Assembly (NCBI GenBank): GCA_049325415.1
Contig: JBMOLL010000029.1
Coordinates: 1-17,849, forward strand
Reading direction: 5' to 3'
Length of the DNA stretch: 17,849 nucleotides
Source of the DNA: JBMOLL01 sp049325415
Lineage (GTDB): Bacteria; Bacteroidota; Bacteroidia; Bacteroidales; GCA-2748055
This document shows positions 1 to 7,400 of this stretch, one piece after another. The position numbers and the translations under genes are program-made. The first letter of the stretch is position 1; every line of letters starts with the position of its first letter. The notes under the pieces are model-generated. The model saw only the letters and a list, made by a program, of their open reading frames with translations, did no database searches and was not told the origin of the DNA.

Positions 1-164
1 AGCGGGCCATCACCGTCGATCTGTACGATGCCACATCCGATAAGCAGATATGGCACAGTGCCGTGGTCGGGGAGATTGAGCGTGATCCGGAACGCAGGGC
101 AGCTGATTTTCCACGTGCTGCTGAACTGCTTTTCAGGGATTATCCCGAAGCCCGTCAGATCTGA
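1..164 (+). CDS. C-terminal end of a DUF4136-like protein (5' truncated)
   Basis: An open frame starts at base 3, is cut by the window edge, and runs 53 codons to TGA at 162-164. The visible protein begins RAITVDLYDATSDKQIWHSA and ends in an amphipathic segment finishing LLFRDYPEARQI. A beta-strand (ITVDLYDA), then a K-Q-hydrophobic-W strand, then a helix ending in F-x-x-[YF]-P is how many DUF4136 domains end; these are usually Bacteroidota and proteobacterial envelope lipoproteins of unknown function. The assignment is by remembered family pattern from a short tail, so it is tentative. The stop lies only 6 nt from the stop of the convergent gene at 171. Confidence 0.5.
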   Translation, partial: RAITVDLYDATSDKQIWHSAVVGEIERDPERRAADFPRAAELLFRDYPEARQI

Positions 165-170
165 GCTTTC

Positions 171-575
171 CTACCTTGAATAGACAGCGTAGAAATCCAG
201 ATCGGTGATTCCGTCACTGGTCTGGTATTGAAGGGTGATTTGTTTGAAATCGTTATCCACCTTTCCCTTTCCGCTTACAAGCAGGTTGGAGATCAGCTGA
301 TCGCTGATGTAGATGGAATCTCCGATGATCGTGGCATAAACGAATTCGTTATCTCCCTGGTTATGGAAATTGCTGATGATGTAGACTGATGTATTATCCT
401 GTTTCCGGTTTAGTTCCACCAGGTATTTCCTGTACCCCGAGTATACCGAGTTTTCCTGGCAGGAATATATTCCTTCGGGCGAGCTGAAGGTGTCGGGACC
501 CTTGTTCGGATCACAGCCGCCCGATAACAGGGTCAGTAACAATGTAAACAGTATTGCTGTACGGTAATTATTCAT
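171..575 (-). CDS. Small lipoprotein of unknown function
   Basis: This is a 134-residue protein starting MNNYRTAILFTLLLTLLSGGC, a type II signal peptide with lipobox LSGGC, so the mature protein would be anchored in the membrane through the Cys at about residue 21. The remainder (about 113 residues) alternates hydrophobic and polar residues, as in a small beta-sandwich or barrel-like lipoprotein, and ends LDFYAVYSR. I do not recognise a family. The frame is open upstream to 659, but the ATG at 573-575 is preferred because it gives a complete lipoprotein signal and overlaps the stop of the upstream MORN-repeat gene by 8 nt, which suggests translational coupling. It is the last gene of a three-gene minus-strand operon (chaperone, MORN protein, lipoprotein). 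Confidence 0.75.
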   Translation of the reverse strand: MNNYRTAILFTLLLTLLSGGCDPNKGPDTFSSPEGIYSCQENSVYSGYRKYLVELNRKQDNTSVYIISNFHNQGDNEFVYATIIGDSIYISDQLISNLLVSGKGKVDNDFKQITLQYQTSDGITDLDFYAVYSR

Positions 576-1752
576 TTTCCTTGTCGTAGTCAATGGTTTC
601 CACCAGATTACCGTCTTCGTCCCAGGCTTCGGCTTTTCCCGACCTGACCCCGTTTTCAAAGGTGATGCGGGTCATGACAGGTCCGGAAGGATAGTAAGTG
701 TCCCAGATGCCTTCTTTCTGATCATTCACGTATTCTCCTTTGTTTTTCAGATGCCCGTCTTCATAATAGGTCCTGAAGATACCTTCGGCAAGTCCGTTCA
801 CGTAGCTTCCCTTTTGCTTGACTTTTCCGTTGGGATGATAGATGGTCCATTTCCCACTGAAGCGGCCGTTAACATATTTGCCCCTGGTGTACAGGGCTCC
901 TCCCGGATAGTAACTCTTCCAGGTTCCGGCTTTTGAGCCCGACCGGTAATTGCCTTTTTCCATAATGACAGGTGATATGTCACTACTGCCTGAATCGAAA
1001 TATTTGGTACAGGAGCCTTCGGAGAGATTGTCGCGGTAGGGGCAGGTGAGTTTCAGACTGCCTGAGGGATAATAACCGTAAAGCATCCCTTCGATTCTTC
1101 CGTTCACGTAGCTGCAGGAGGTCTGAACGGCACCATCCTCAAATTCCTTGTAATAACTCAGGAACGGACCATTATACTTTCCCTGGTTCATCACCGATCT
1201 TTCGGCGATTTTTCCATTATCGTAATAAAATACCTGCTCCCCGTCGGGTATCCCGTTCCGGTAATTTCTCTCAAAACGGAGGGTATGGTTTTCATACCAG
1301 GTCCGGACGAGGCCATGAGGCTGTCCGTTAAGGTAGCTTGCTTCTTCACTGAGCTGTCCGTCAGGGTAATAGTGGCAGACCCTTCCGTTCAGCCTGTCGT
1401 CGCGAAACATGGCTTCCTGAAATAAACTTCCATCGGGCAGCCAGTATTTCAGCATTCCGTTCAGTTTACCCCCGCTGTAATTCAGTTCCTGTTTCAGGGT
1501 GCCGTCGGGATAAAAATCCTTCCACAGACCCGTAAGCTGGTTGTCGCTGAACTGACCATCCTGCCAGAGCGTTCCGTCTTCGTAATAAATCCGGTAATTG
1601 CCTGTTTTCAGGGTGTCGCCGTCGATAACCGTGGCATCAAAGATCTCTCTGGGATGCAGGCGGGTTGCCGGGTCGTACCAGGTCCGGATCTCCTGCGCCA
1701 GGCTCAGTACAGGAACAAGAGAGAAACAGAGAAGGGCGATTAGTGTTTTCAT
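568..1752 (-). CDS. Secreted MORN-2 / YwqK-type repeat protein
   Basis: A 394-residue protein with a signal peptide (MKTLIALLCFSLVPVLSLAQ), followed by about 14 tandem units of roughly 22-25 residues. The unit core is G-x-[WYF]-x-x-[YF]-[YF]-x-[DN]-G-x-[LV], for example GLWKDFYPDGTL, GMLYGYYPSGSL, GTWKSYYPGGAL, GKWTIYHPNGKV and GIWDTYYPSGPV. These are MORN-variant repeats, often labelled 'toxin-antitoxin system YwqK family antitoxin' in Bacteroidota; nothing here supports an antitoxin role. The repeats form extended beta-hairpin sheets and usually mediate binding. The signal peptide places the protein in the periplasm or on the surface. Its ATG overlaps the chaperone gene's stop by 4 nt (ATGA), and its end overlaps the lipoprotein start by 8 nt, so all three are probably co-translated. 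Its role in the putative surface-assembly cluster is unknown. Confidence 0.85.
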   Translation of the reverse strand: MKTLIALLCFSLVPVLSLAQEIRTWYDPATRLHPREIFDATVIDGDTLKTGNYRIYYEDGTLWQDGQFSDNQLTGLWKDFYPDGTLKQELNYSGGKLNGMLKYWLPDGSLFQEAMFRDDRLNGRVCHYYPDGQLSEEASYLNGQPHGLVRTWYENHTLRFERNYRNGIPDGEQVFYYDNGKIAERSVMNQGKYNGPFLSYYKEFEDGAVQTSCSYVNGRIEGMLYGYYPSGSLKLTCPYRDNLSEGSCTKYFDSGSSDISPVIMEKGNYRSGSKAGTWKSYYPGGALYTRGKYVNGRFSGKWTIYHPNGKVKQKGSYVNGLAEGIFRTYYEDGHLKNKGEYVNDQKEGIWDTYYPSGPVMTRITFENGVRSGKAEAWDEDGNLVETIDYDKENE

Positions 1753-2549
1753 CTGACCTCCAGCATCATCTGGGCTCCTTCAATAGGTGCACCATGTCCG
1801 TAATCCATAAGAAATGCAAGGGCATACTGCCCGGGGGAGAGTTTTACCGGAAGGGTGAGCGCTACTTTTCTTTTAAAGCCCGGGTAAACGGTGAAGGTAG
1901 CAGGTTTGAACTGTTGTTCTTCGGCTGTTTCCAGGTTGGCGACTGCCAGAAAAGCCTTGGCATCCAGTATTTTATCGCCATTATTGGTGATAAGGGCCTC
2001 AAAGGTCCTCATATCCGCACCTTTTTCAGTCACCTCATGCAAACCGCTAACCGTTCCCCTGTAATTCATATTCGACATCGGACTTTGCTTGACAAGAACC
2101 ACAATCCGGGGTACAATCACAACCCCGGTGGTAAGCTGCTTGTCGGCTTCCGAGGAAACCTGTTCCCGGGTAATTTCAACCTGGATCATCCCCCAGCGCG
2201 TATCGTACCCTGTGCGGGGAACATTCATGATAAGTGTGATTTCGGCCTCCTCGTTGGGATTGAGTTCTACAAAAGCAGGATTAACGGTAAGCCAGTCGGA
2301 GAGTGAGTATTTTGTACTCCCGGCTTCCATCGGCTGTTTAACACCGTCTTCATCCAGCAGATAGTCCGACAGATTGAGCAGGAACTTCTGCCGCTCACTG
2401 CTGTGGTTTTTCAGGGTGAGCATCTTTACCTGGCTCTCGCCCGGGTTGGCATCGAAAGAGACCAGGACAGGGGCCACCTCAAAATCCTGCGCCTGAACAA
2501 GTGTGGAAAAGCCGGCCAGGAGAAAAATTTTTATAAGTATTCTATTCAT
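1749..2549 (-). CDS. PapD-like / DUF916-like periplasmic chaperone
   Basis: A 266-residue protein starting MNRILIKIFLLAGFSTLVQAQ (signal peptide). A longer frame begins at TTG 2558, but ATG 2547-2549 gives the normal signal peptide. Domain 1 (about residues 21-150) is an Ig-like sandwich with the pilus-chaperone or DUF916 pattern: F-x-V-x-P-V-x-V-x-F near the N-terminus, an extended strand with TLKNHSS, then a segment on W-x-x-V-x-P-x-x-x-x-L-x-P-x-E and an I-M-x-V-P strand. Domain 2 (about 155-266) is a second sandwich with LITNNGDKILDA and FTVYPGFKRKVALTLP. This two-domain layout fits chaperones that hold exported beta-sandwich subunits; DUF916 proteins of the WxL system share it and are the main alternative. 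It sits divergent to two subunit-like genes and a large barrel gene, which supports the chaperone reading. Overlaps the MORN gene by 4 nt. Confidence 0.7.
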   Translation of the reverse strand: MNRILIKIFLLAGFSTLVQAQDFEVAPVLVSFDANPGESQVKMLTLKNHSSERQKFLLNLSDYLLDEDGVKQPMEAGSTKYSLSDWLTVNPAFVELNPNEEAEITLIMNVPRTGYDTRWGMIQVEITREQVSSEADKQLTTGVVIVPRIVVLVKQSPMSNMNYRGTVSGLHEVTEKGADMRTFEALITNNGDKILDAKAFLAVANLETAEEQQFKPATFTVYPGFKRKVALTLPVKLSPGQYALAFLMDYGHGAPIEGAQMMLEVR

Positions 2550-2621
2550 TAATTTCAAAATTATGAAGTTTTATCAATGAAAATAGTTAACTTGTCAAAC
2601 CCGTTAGCTATTTGAGTGATT

Positions 2622-2629
2622 CAAATGTA
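2622..2629 (-). promoter_or_regulatory. Candidate -7 promoter element for the chaperone operon
   Basis: On the minus strand this reads TACATTTG, an exact match to the Bacteroidota -7 element TAnnTTTG, about 70 nt upstream of the chaperone ATG. No clear TTTG is visible at the expected -33 position, so the call is moderate at best. Confidence 0.4.
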
Positions 2630-2867
2630 CAATTTTTAAGGAAGACTTTTTAAAAATCTGCCGGGCCTGGTTACAAACAAACAGGTTCTTTGAAAAAGGC
2701 AGGCGCTGTTCTATACCATAAATATAGGATAGCGACCATGCTGTTTAAAAACTCCGCTGTCTGCCCTCCGAAACGCCAGTCTGATCGGGCTGGCAGGAGC
2801 AACAGGAACCGGGCCGAAGCCCCTTTGCAAAGATAGAACAGAGGGGTGTACTTGCCCAATAAGTGGA

Positions 2868-2937
2868 ATTACCCGTAATAAGCACGTGAAATTACCTGGA
2901 AAATACAGGTATAAACTGGCATCTTTCAGGTATTACC
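2868..2937. promoter_or_regulatory. Cluster of TTACC/GGTA inverted repeats (possible operator array)
   Basis: Three dyads lie within 70 bp: ATTAC-CC-GTAAT (2868-2879), TACCTG-7 nt-CAGGTA (2893-2911) and GGTA-T-TACC (2929-2937). A second CAGGTA copy begins at 2927, 21 nt after the first (2906). TTACC half-sites start at 2869, 2892 and 2933. Spacings of about 21-23 and 41 nt put the sites on roughly one face of the helix, as for a multimeric regulator. The cluster lies 120-190 nt upstream of the first subunit-like gene and about 320 nt upstream of the divergent chaperone gene, so it could control either. The regulator is unknown. Confidence 0.4.
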
Positions 2938-3056
2938 ACTGTTTCTGCGGGATAAAAAGCAGTGTAGTTTTGATTTTGAAATTGCAACGCAAAAGTGCGC
3001 ATAGAAATTTGAGTAAAGAAACAGAAAAAGAAATGTCAAATTAATCTTTATTACTT

Positions 3057-3761
3057 ATGAGAAAACAATTAATGATTATGGGCGCCATGCTGTTTGCCAG
3101 CATGTCAATCTTCTCCCAGGCGATTACCGACCGTCAGGTGATCCCCGTTGCAGTAAGCCTTAACCAGGTACTGCGTATGTCTATTACCAATGGTGGAAAT
3201 ATCGAATTCGTTTTCAACTCCATCGACGACTACCGTAATGGTCTTTCCGCCGATGCAGCTACTTCAGTATCAGCCAACCCGGCAAGTTCTGAAGGTTTCT
3301 ACCAGACCGATTTCACCGTTGCTTCCTCCACCAGGTGGAAACTGACCTACGGATCCGAGCAGGCTACCTTTATTGGTACCGATAACGTGCTGAACACCCT
3401 GCTTCTCGATAACGTTGGTTATGCACTCGTGAATAACGGAACCCATCTTTTCGAAGGTGCCGGAAACGCTAAAGCTACCACCGCCGGTTCCAGCCTTTTC
3501 AGCACACCGACCGACAATGCCAACGAAGTTGCTGCACTGGAGGTTTACCCGGTCGACCTGATCGAAGACAATGACGATGCCACTGTTTCCAATGCCGGTG
3601 ATGTAGCAGAGAACTCCTTCTCACTGCTCTGGAGATGCGGAACTTCCGAGGCAGGTGCTGTTGTTCCCATGAACACTGAAAGTCTTTTGAATCAGCAGCC
3701 CAGTCCGACTCCCGACAGGTATGTTACCAATGTGATCTTTGAACTGTCAGTAGATAATTAA
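3057..3761 (+). CDS. Secreted subunit-like protein (hypothetical, paralogue of 3854-4414)
   Basis: A 234-residue protein with a signal peptide (MRKQLMIMGAMLFASMSIFSQ). Near the mature N-terminus it carries G-G-N-I-E-F-V-F-N-S-I-D-D-Y-R-N-G (residues 46-62), a motif shared with the protein at 3854-4414 (GGSIPFNFNSIERFVNG). The middle is rich in Ala, Ser, Thr and Asn, with short beta-strand-like stretches such as FYQTDFTVAS and RWKLTYG. The C-terminal strand pattern RYVTNVIFELSVDN is echoed in the paralogue (YYHVEIEIELVP), and each mature protein has one Cys near the C-terminal third (LWRCGT; SYECGK). I do not recognise a named family. The size, beta-rich composition and position between a chaperone and a large barrel suggest a secreted structural or adhesive subunit. 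It is followed after 22 nt by a strong hairpin terminator, so it is probably the most highly transcribed gene of the set. Confidence 0.75.
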   Translation: MRKQLMIMGAMLFASMSIFSQAITDRQVIPVAVSLNQVLRMSITNGGNIEFVFNSIDDYRNGLSADAATSVSANPASSEGFYQTDFTVASSTRWKLTYGSEQATFIGTDNVLNTLLLDNVGYALVNNGTHLFEGAGNAKATTAGSSLFSTPTDNANEVAALEVYPVDLIEDNDDATVSNAGDVAENSFSLLWRCGTSEAGAVVPMNTESLLNQQPSPTPDRYVTNVIFELSVDN

Positions 3762-3783
3762 TCTATTTTCATAAACTGTAACT

Positions 3784-3821
3784 TAGAAATAGTCAACTTT
3801 TGGTTGACTATTTCTATTTTT
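3784..3821 (+). terminator. Intrinsic terminator after the first subunit-like gene
   Basis: A perfect 14-bp stem (3784-3797 paired with 3803-3816; arms TAGAAATAGTCAAC and GTTGACTATTTCTA) with a 5-nt loop (TTTTG) is followed by five T residues. It begins 22 nt after the stop at 3761. It lies between two co-oriented related genes, so it would reduce expression of the downstream subunit and barrel genes unless read-through occurs. The stem is AT-rich (4 G-C pairs), consistent with a partial terminator. It could alternatively act as an mRNA-stabilising 3' hairpin. Confidence 0.75.
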
Positions 3822-3853
3822 ATACAGATAATTTTTCAGATCAGTATAAAGGA

Positions 3854-4414
3854 TTGCCTAAAGGTGTCGTCATATTCGCTATGTTGCTTATATCCAGCCT
3901 TCTAAGTGCTCAGGAGTGGAATAATGCACGTCTTACGGTCATCTACGGCGGTAGTATACCCTTTAATTTCAATTCCATAGAACGCTTTGTGAACGGAATA
4001 GAGATCGAGGAAGGAACCATCCTGGGCATCTCTCTGGCAGATTCCGGACAGGTGGGTCATGATCTTGAGGGCTTCGATCTGAATTTCAGATCCTTCAACG
4101 GAGAGCTTACTATCAGGGGAGAAGCCAACGACATCCCTCTTGACCGTATACGGGTGAAGGCTGATAACTATCTTGGTCTGGCCACCGGAACTTCCATGGG
4201 CTACCAGGATCTGAGCAACACCTGGTCGACGCTTTTTTCGTATACGAATGCGGCTTTTACCGATCTGACATGGGATATGCATCAGATTGTCATATCCTAT
4301 GAATGCGGAAAACCGGTTGCAGCAGGAGGAAACGGCTCGCTGCTCGGAGAACCGCCCGATTACTATCATGTTGAAATTGAGATTGAACTTGTACCGACCG
4401 GTCCTGGTTTTTAA
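3854..4414 (+). CDS. Second secreted subunit-like protein (hypothetical)
   Basis: An open frame extends from TTG 3800, but that codon lies in the loop of the terminator hairpin and yields an implausible N-terminus. TTG at 3854 gives a good signal peptide (M-PKGVVIFAMLLISSLLSAQ) and a protein of 186 residues; ATG 3881 is the only AUG option but leaves just about 10 residues of leader. The mature protein starts EWNNARLTVIYGGSIPFNFN and shares the G-G-x-I-x-F-x-F-N-S-I-x-x-[YF]-x-N-G motif (residues 32-48) with the upstream gene, plus a single Cys (ISYECGKP) and an alternating C-terminal strand (VEIEIELVP). It is shorter than its paralogue and lacks the Ala/Thr-rich middle. It may be a minor or adaptor subunit next to the usher-like barrel, whose frame starts 18 nt downstream. 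Function is inferred from context only. Confidence 0.65.
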   Translation: MPKGVVIFAMLLISSLLSAQEWNNARLTVIYGGSIPFNFNSIERFVNGIEIEEGTILGISLADSGQVGHDLEGFDLNFRSFNGELTIRGEANDIPLDRIRVKADNYLGLATGTSMGYQDLSNTWSTLFSYTNAAFTDLTWDMHQIVISYECGKPVAAGGNGSLLGEPPDYYHVEIEIELVPTGPGF

Positions 4415-4432
4415 TCTAATTGAACGAACAGT

Positions 4433-7400
4433 TTGGACACTGCCGGCAGAAAAAGATATGGTTTACCGGTTGATCCGGATACTGCGGTAAAAAACCGCTT
4501 CCTGAAAGCCATTGTCCGGCTTGCTCTGCCTTTACTATTCCTGCTTTTCCTGTCGGATCTTGAACTTCAGGCACGCTCCGATACCATCGTATCCATGGCC
4601 TTTGTCAAAGAGCGGACTGAACTGCCCACCTCGGGTTCCTTCCTCAATATCCTCCGCCTTAAAAACCATCAGGATAAAGATTTTAACGGAGAGCTTCAGC
4701 TGATCATTCCGGAAAAATGGATACTGATCGGCTCAAAGGTGCAGGAAGTCAGCATCCCTGCCGGCGGAACCCTGCTTGTGCCGGTTCGCCTGAGCATCCC
4801 GCCTTCGGCCCTGGGCGGTGTGGCGTTTATGATCAGTGCAGAAGTCAGGGACGGAAACTTCTTTAACTATATCAACTCCTATGTCACCCTTACCAGGAAA
4901 TCGGACTGGGAGATGAAGATCGAAAATAAACGTTTGTTTATCAGCAGTTTCAGGCCATATGGCGATTTCTCCCTCCATCTGCGTAACAGGGGAAATGCCG
5001 ATGAACTGATCAAGCTCAGGTTTGACATGGGTGGCCTGATCGCCTTCAGGAACCCTCCGGAGTCGGATTCGCTGATGTTTATCCAGTTGCCTGCTTATAC
5101 GGATACACTGATCCCCATGCAGCTACTGATGAAAAAAGATGTCTCCTACAGCGAGAAAAGAGTGCTGGAGCAGAACTGGAAAGCCACGCAGTTGTATGTT
5201 CTGGTTTCGACCCGTGAAAAAAAGCAATTCGGTGCAGTGCGGGCAGTTCCCCTGGAGAGCAGCTACAGCAATTATCTTCCCGATAAGAACTCCCCGGTGA
5301 ACCTGGAGATGAATATCTATAACCTGCTCTCTTCCCAGAAACCCAAAATGTCGGCCAGGGTGCAGGGTAAAGTCCTTTTTCCGGGCACCCAGCAGCTTCA
5401 GTACAACCTTGGTTTTTACAATATCTACCTTGCGAAGGTTCCCAACCGGACATTCGATCTTTACCAGCAGATGAGGTACCGGATCCGTTACGACGATGAG
5501 AAGGTGCACCTCACCGTTGGCGACCGGATGGGTGTGGGTTCCCTGCATACGATCAGCGGAGAGGGGATCAGTGGTCAGTACTCACTTACCGACGATCAGG
5601 TGGTGTACCTGAATGCCATGTATAATCCTTTCGGGAAAAATTTCGGTGCTTATGCCGGGTACAGCAGGATGATCGGAAAAGTAGCGGTCAATGGAGGCTT
5701 CACCCTTGAATCGGGCAACAAGGGAGAATACAATTTCTATTCGCTGCACCTCGGTGCTTCATACCGCTTCCTTCGGTATCATACCCTTCGGCTGCAGACC
5801 GCCACCTCCCTTTCGTACTTCAAACCGGGACGCTACCTGGCCAGCGATACCACCAAAATCGGATTTGCCTACAGGCTGACCTACTTTTACAATCATAACA
5901 AACTTCAGATCAGGCTGGACAATACCAACACCCTGTTCACCTACCTCAGGAACAGCGGCCTGAACCGGACCGATTTCAACGGCCAGTATGCCATTACGGG
6001 TCAGTCGAGGATCCATGTCATTGCCAATCACAACAGCTTTACAGGAACGCGCTATCCCTACAATTTCTTTTACCCGGCCAACAGGAATGTGAATGATCAT
6101 TTCCGGATCCTTTATTCCTATACCAACGGCTCGGTGACCTACCAGGCCGGGCCTCAGTATTTCAGCCAGATCCGCGACTACTATGAGGCCCAGTCCCAGA
6201 CCCTTTCGCGTTATTCCAATATTCAGCCCGGTTTGATGGGATCGGTAACCTTCCGCTTTGGTCATATGCGGAGCATAACCCCGAATTTCAATCTCAATTC
6301 GATGTATTACCGGTATACAGAAGATCCGGATGCAAATGTGGTGGAGCCTTTTGCGCGGAGTTATCAGTATACGGTAGGGATCAGTTATTACGACAACGCC
6401 TTCAAACTGAATGCATACTATACCAGCGGCGAAGCCACCGACCTGTACCGCAGTGTGATCATTGAGGAGAACCCGGTCATTAACCAGGCATTTCATATAA
6501 GGCCTTATTATGAGCGGTATTTTAATAAGGACCGGATCAGAATGAGCGGATACCTGAATTATTCGCTTTACATGCCCTCCCAGAGGGAAAACCTGATGTT
6601 GAGCCTGACCTCTGATTTTTTTGCCACGGGCGGATGGAGCTACTATGTTAACCTGAACCTTTTCCAGAATGTAAGGGTCGATCCCGAACTGGGCAGGTTC
6701 AGCCTGAGGGATGTAAACCTGATGGTCGGATTCCGGAAATCGTTTGATATCCAGCAGCCCCGGTTAAGTTATTTCGACATGAAGATCATCGGATTTAATG
6801 ATCTGAACGGGAATGGGGTGAAGGAAGACAATGAGAAGCCGGTATCCAATGTGCTGATCCGGATCGTCAGGGACCCGTCGAAGAACGGCGACCTGAAAGC
6901 GGGTTTTGCCGAGACGGAGATGATCACCGACCCGAACGGGGAGATCTATTACCATAATATCCCGGAAGGGGTCTACGATCTGTCGATCACTCCGCTGTCA
7001 AACCTGGAAGACCTGTATTTTATGAACGGGATGTTCCAGGAAGTAGAGATCCGCAGCGACCTGGATTATTATCTGCCGCTGGTGGAAAGTTATAAGGTTA
7101 AGGGCAAGGTGATCATCGACAGGGATCCGGGCAGTGATGCCGGCAGGATCAGTCTCGAGGGGATCCGGATCACGGCCATCGGGGAAACCGGGGAAGTATA
7201 TTCCACCCTTACCTCTGCCAATGGTGCCTATGTGCTGAATATCCCCAAGGCAGGGAAGTACGATGTGAAGATCAATAATGTTTTCGGAGCCGGTTTCCGC
7301 CTGGAACGCGATCTGTTTGAAGTCCGCTTCGAAGGAAGCCGGATCATTCAGGTGGATTTCAGGTTTACCGAGCAGCGCCGGGGGATCCAGTTCAGAGAAG

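Larger units (their letters stand above)
2550..3056. other. Divergent intergenic region of about 500 bp, no convincing gene
   Basis: Separates the minus-strand chaperone operon from the plus-strand subunit/barrel genes. An open frame of 62 codons on the minus strand (2671-2859) lacks a signal peptide, family resemblance or plausible context and is not called. The region holds a -7 element for the chaperone side (2622-2629) and a cluster of TTACC/GGTA inverted repeats (2868-2937). Near the subunit gene, TTTTG occurs at 2968-2972 and 2974-2978 and a TAGAAATTTG stretch at 3002-3011; these could be a degenerate promoter, but the spacing is not clean. A short GGGC-CGAA-GCCC hairpin lies near 2814-2825. 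I recognise no RNA gene or riboswitch. Confidence 0.6.

Noticed and set aside
568..1752. YwqK antitoxin of a toxin-antitoxin pair
   Set aside because: The label comes from repeat similarity only; this protein is secreted, has about 14 repeats, and no toxin-like neighbour is present.
2550..2558. Upstream TTG start (2558) for the chaperone
   Set aside because: ATG at 2547-2549 gives a complete, typical signal peptide, so the TTG extension is unnecessary.
2814..2825. GGGC-CGAA-GCCC hairpin as a possible structured RNA
   Set aside because: It is only 4 bp with a common tetraloop and has no supporting flanking structure; likely chance.
2671..2859. A 62-codon minus-strand frame in the divergent intergenic region
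   Set aside because: No recognisable domain, poor context, and it overlaps the likely control region; not enough support for a gene.
3800..3853. Extended N-terminus of the second subunit-like gene from TTG 3800
   Set aside because: The TTG lies in the loop of the terminator hairpin, and the added residues precede a normal signal peptide that can start at 3854.
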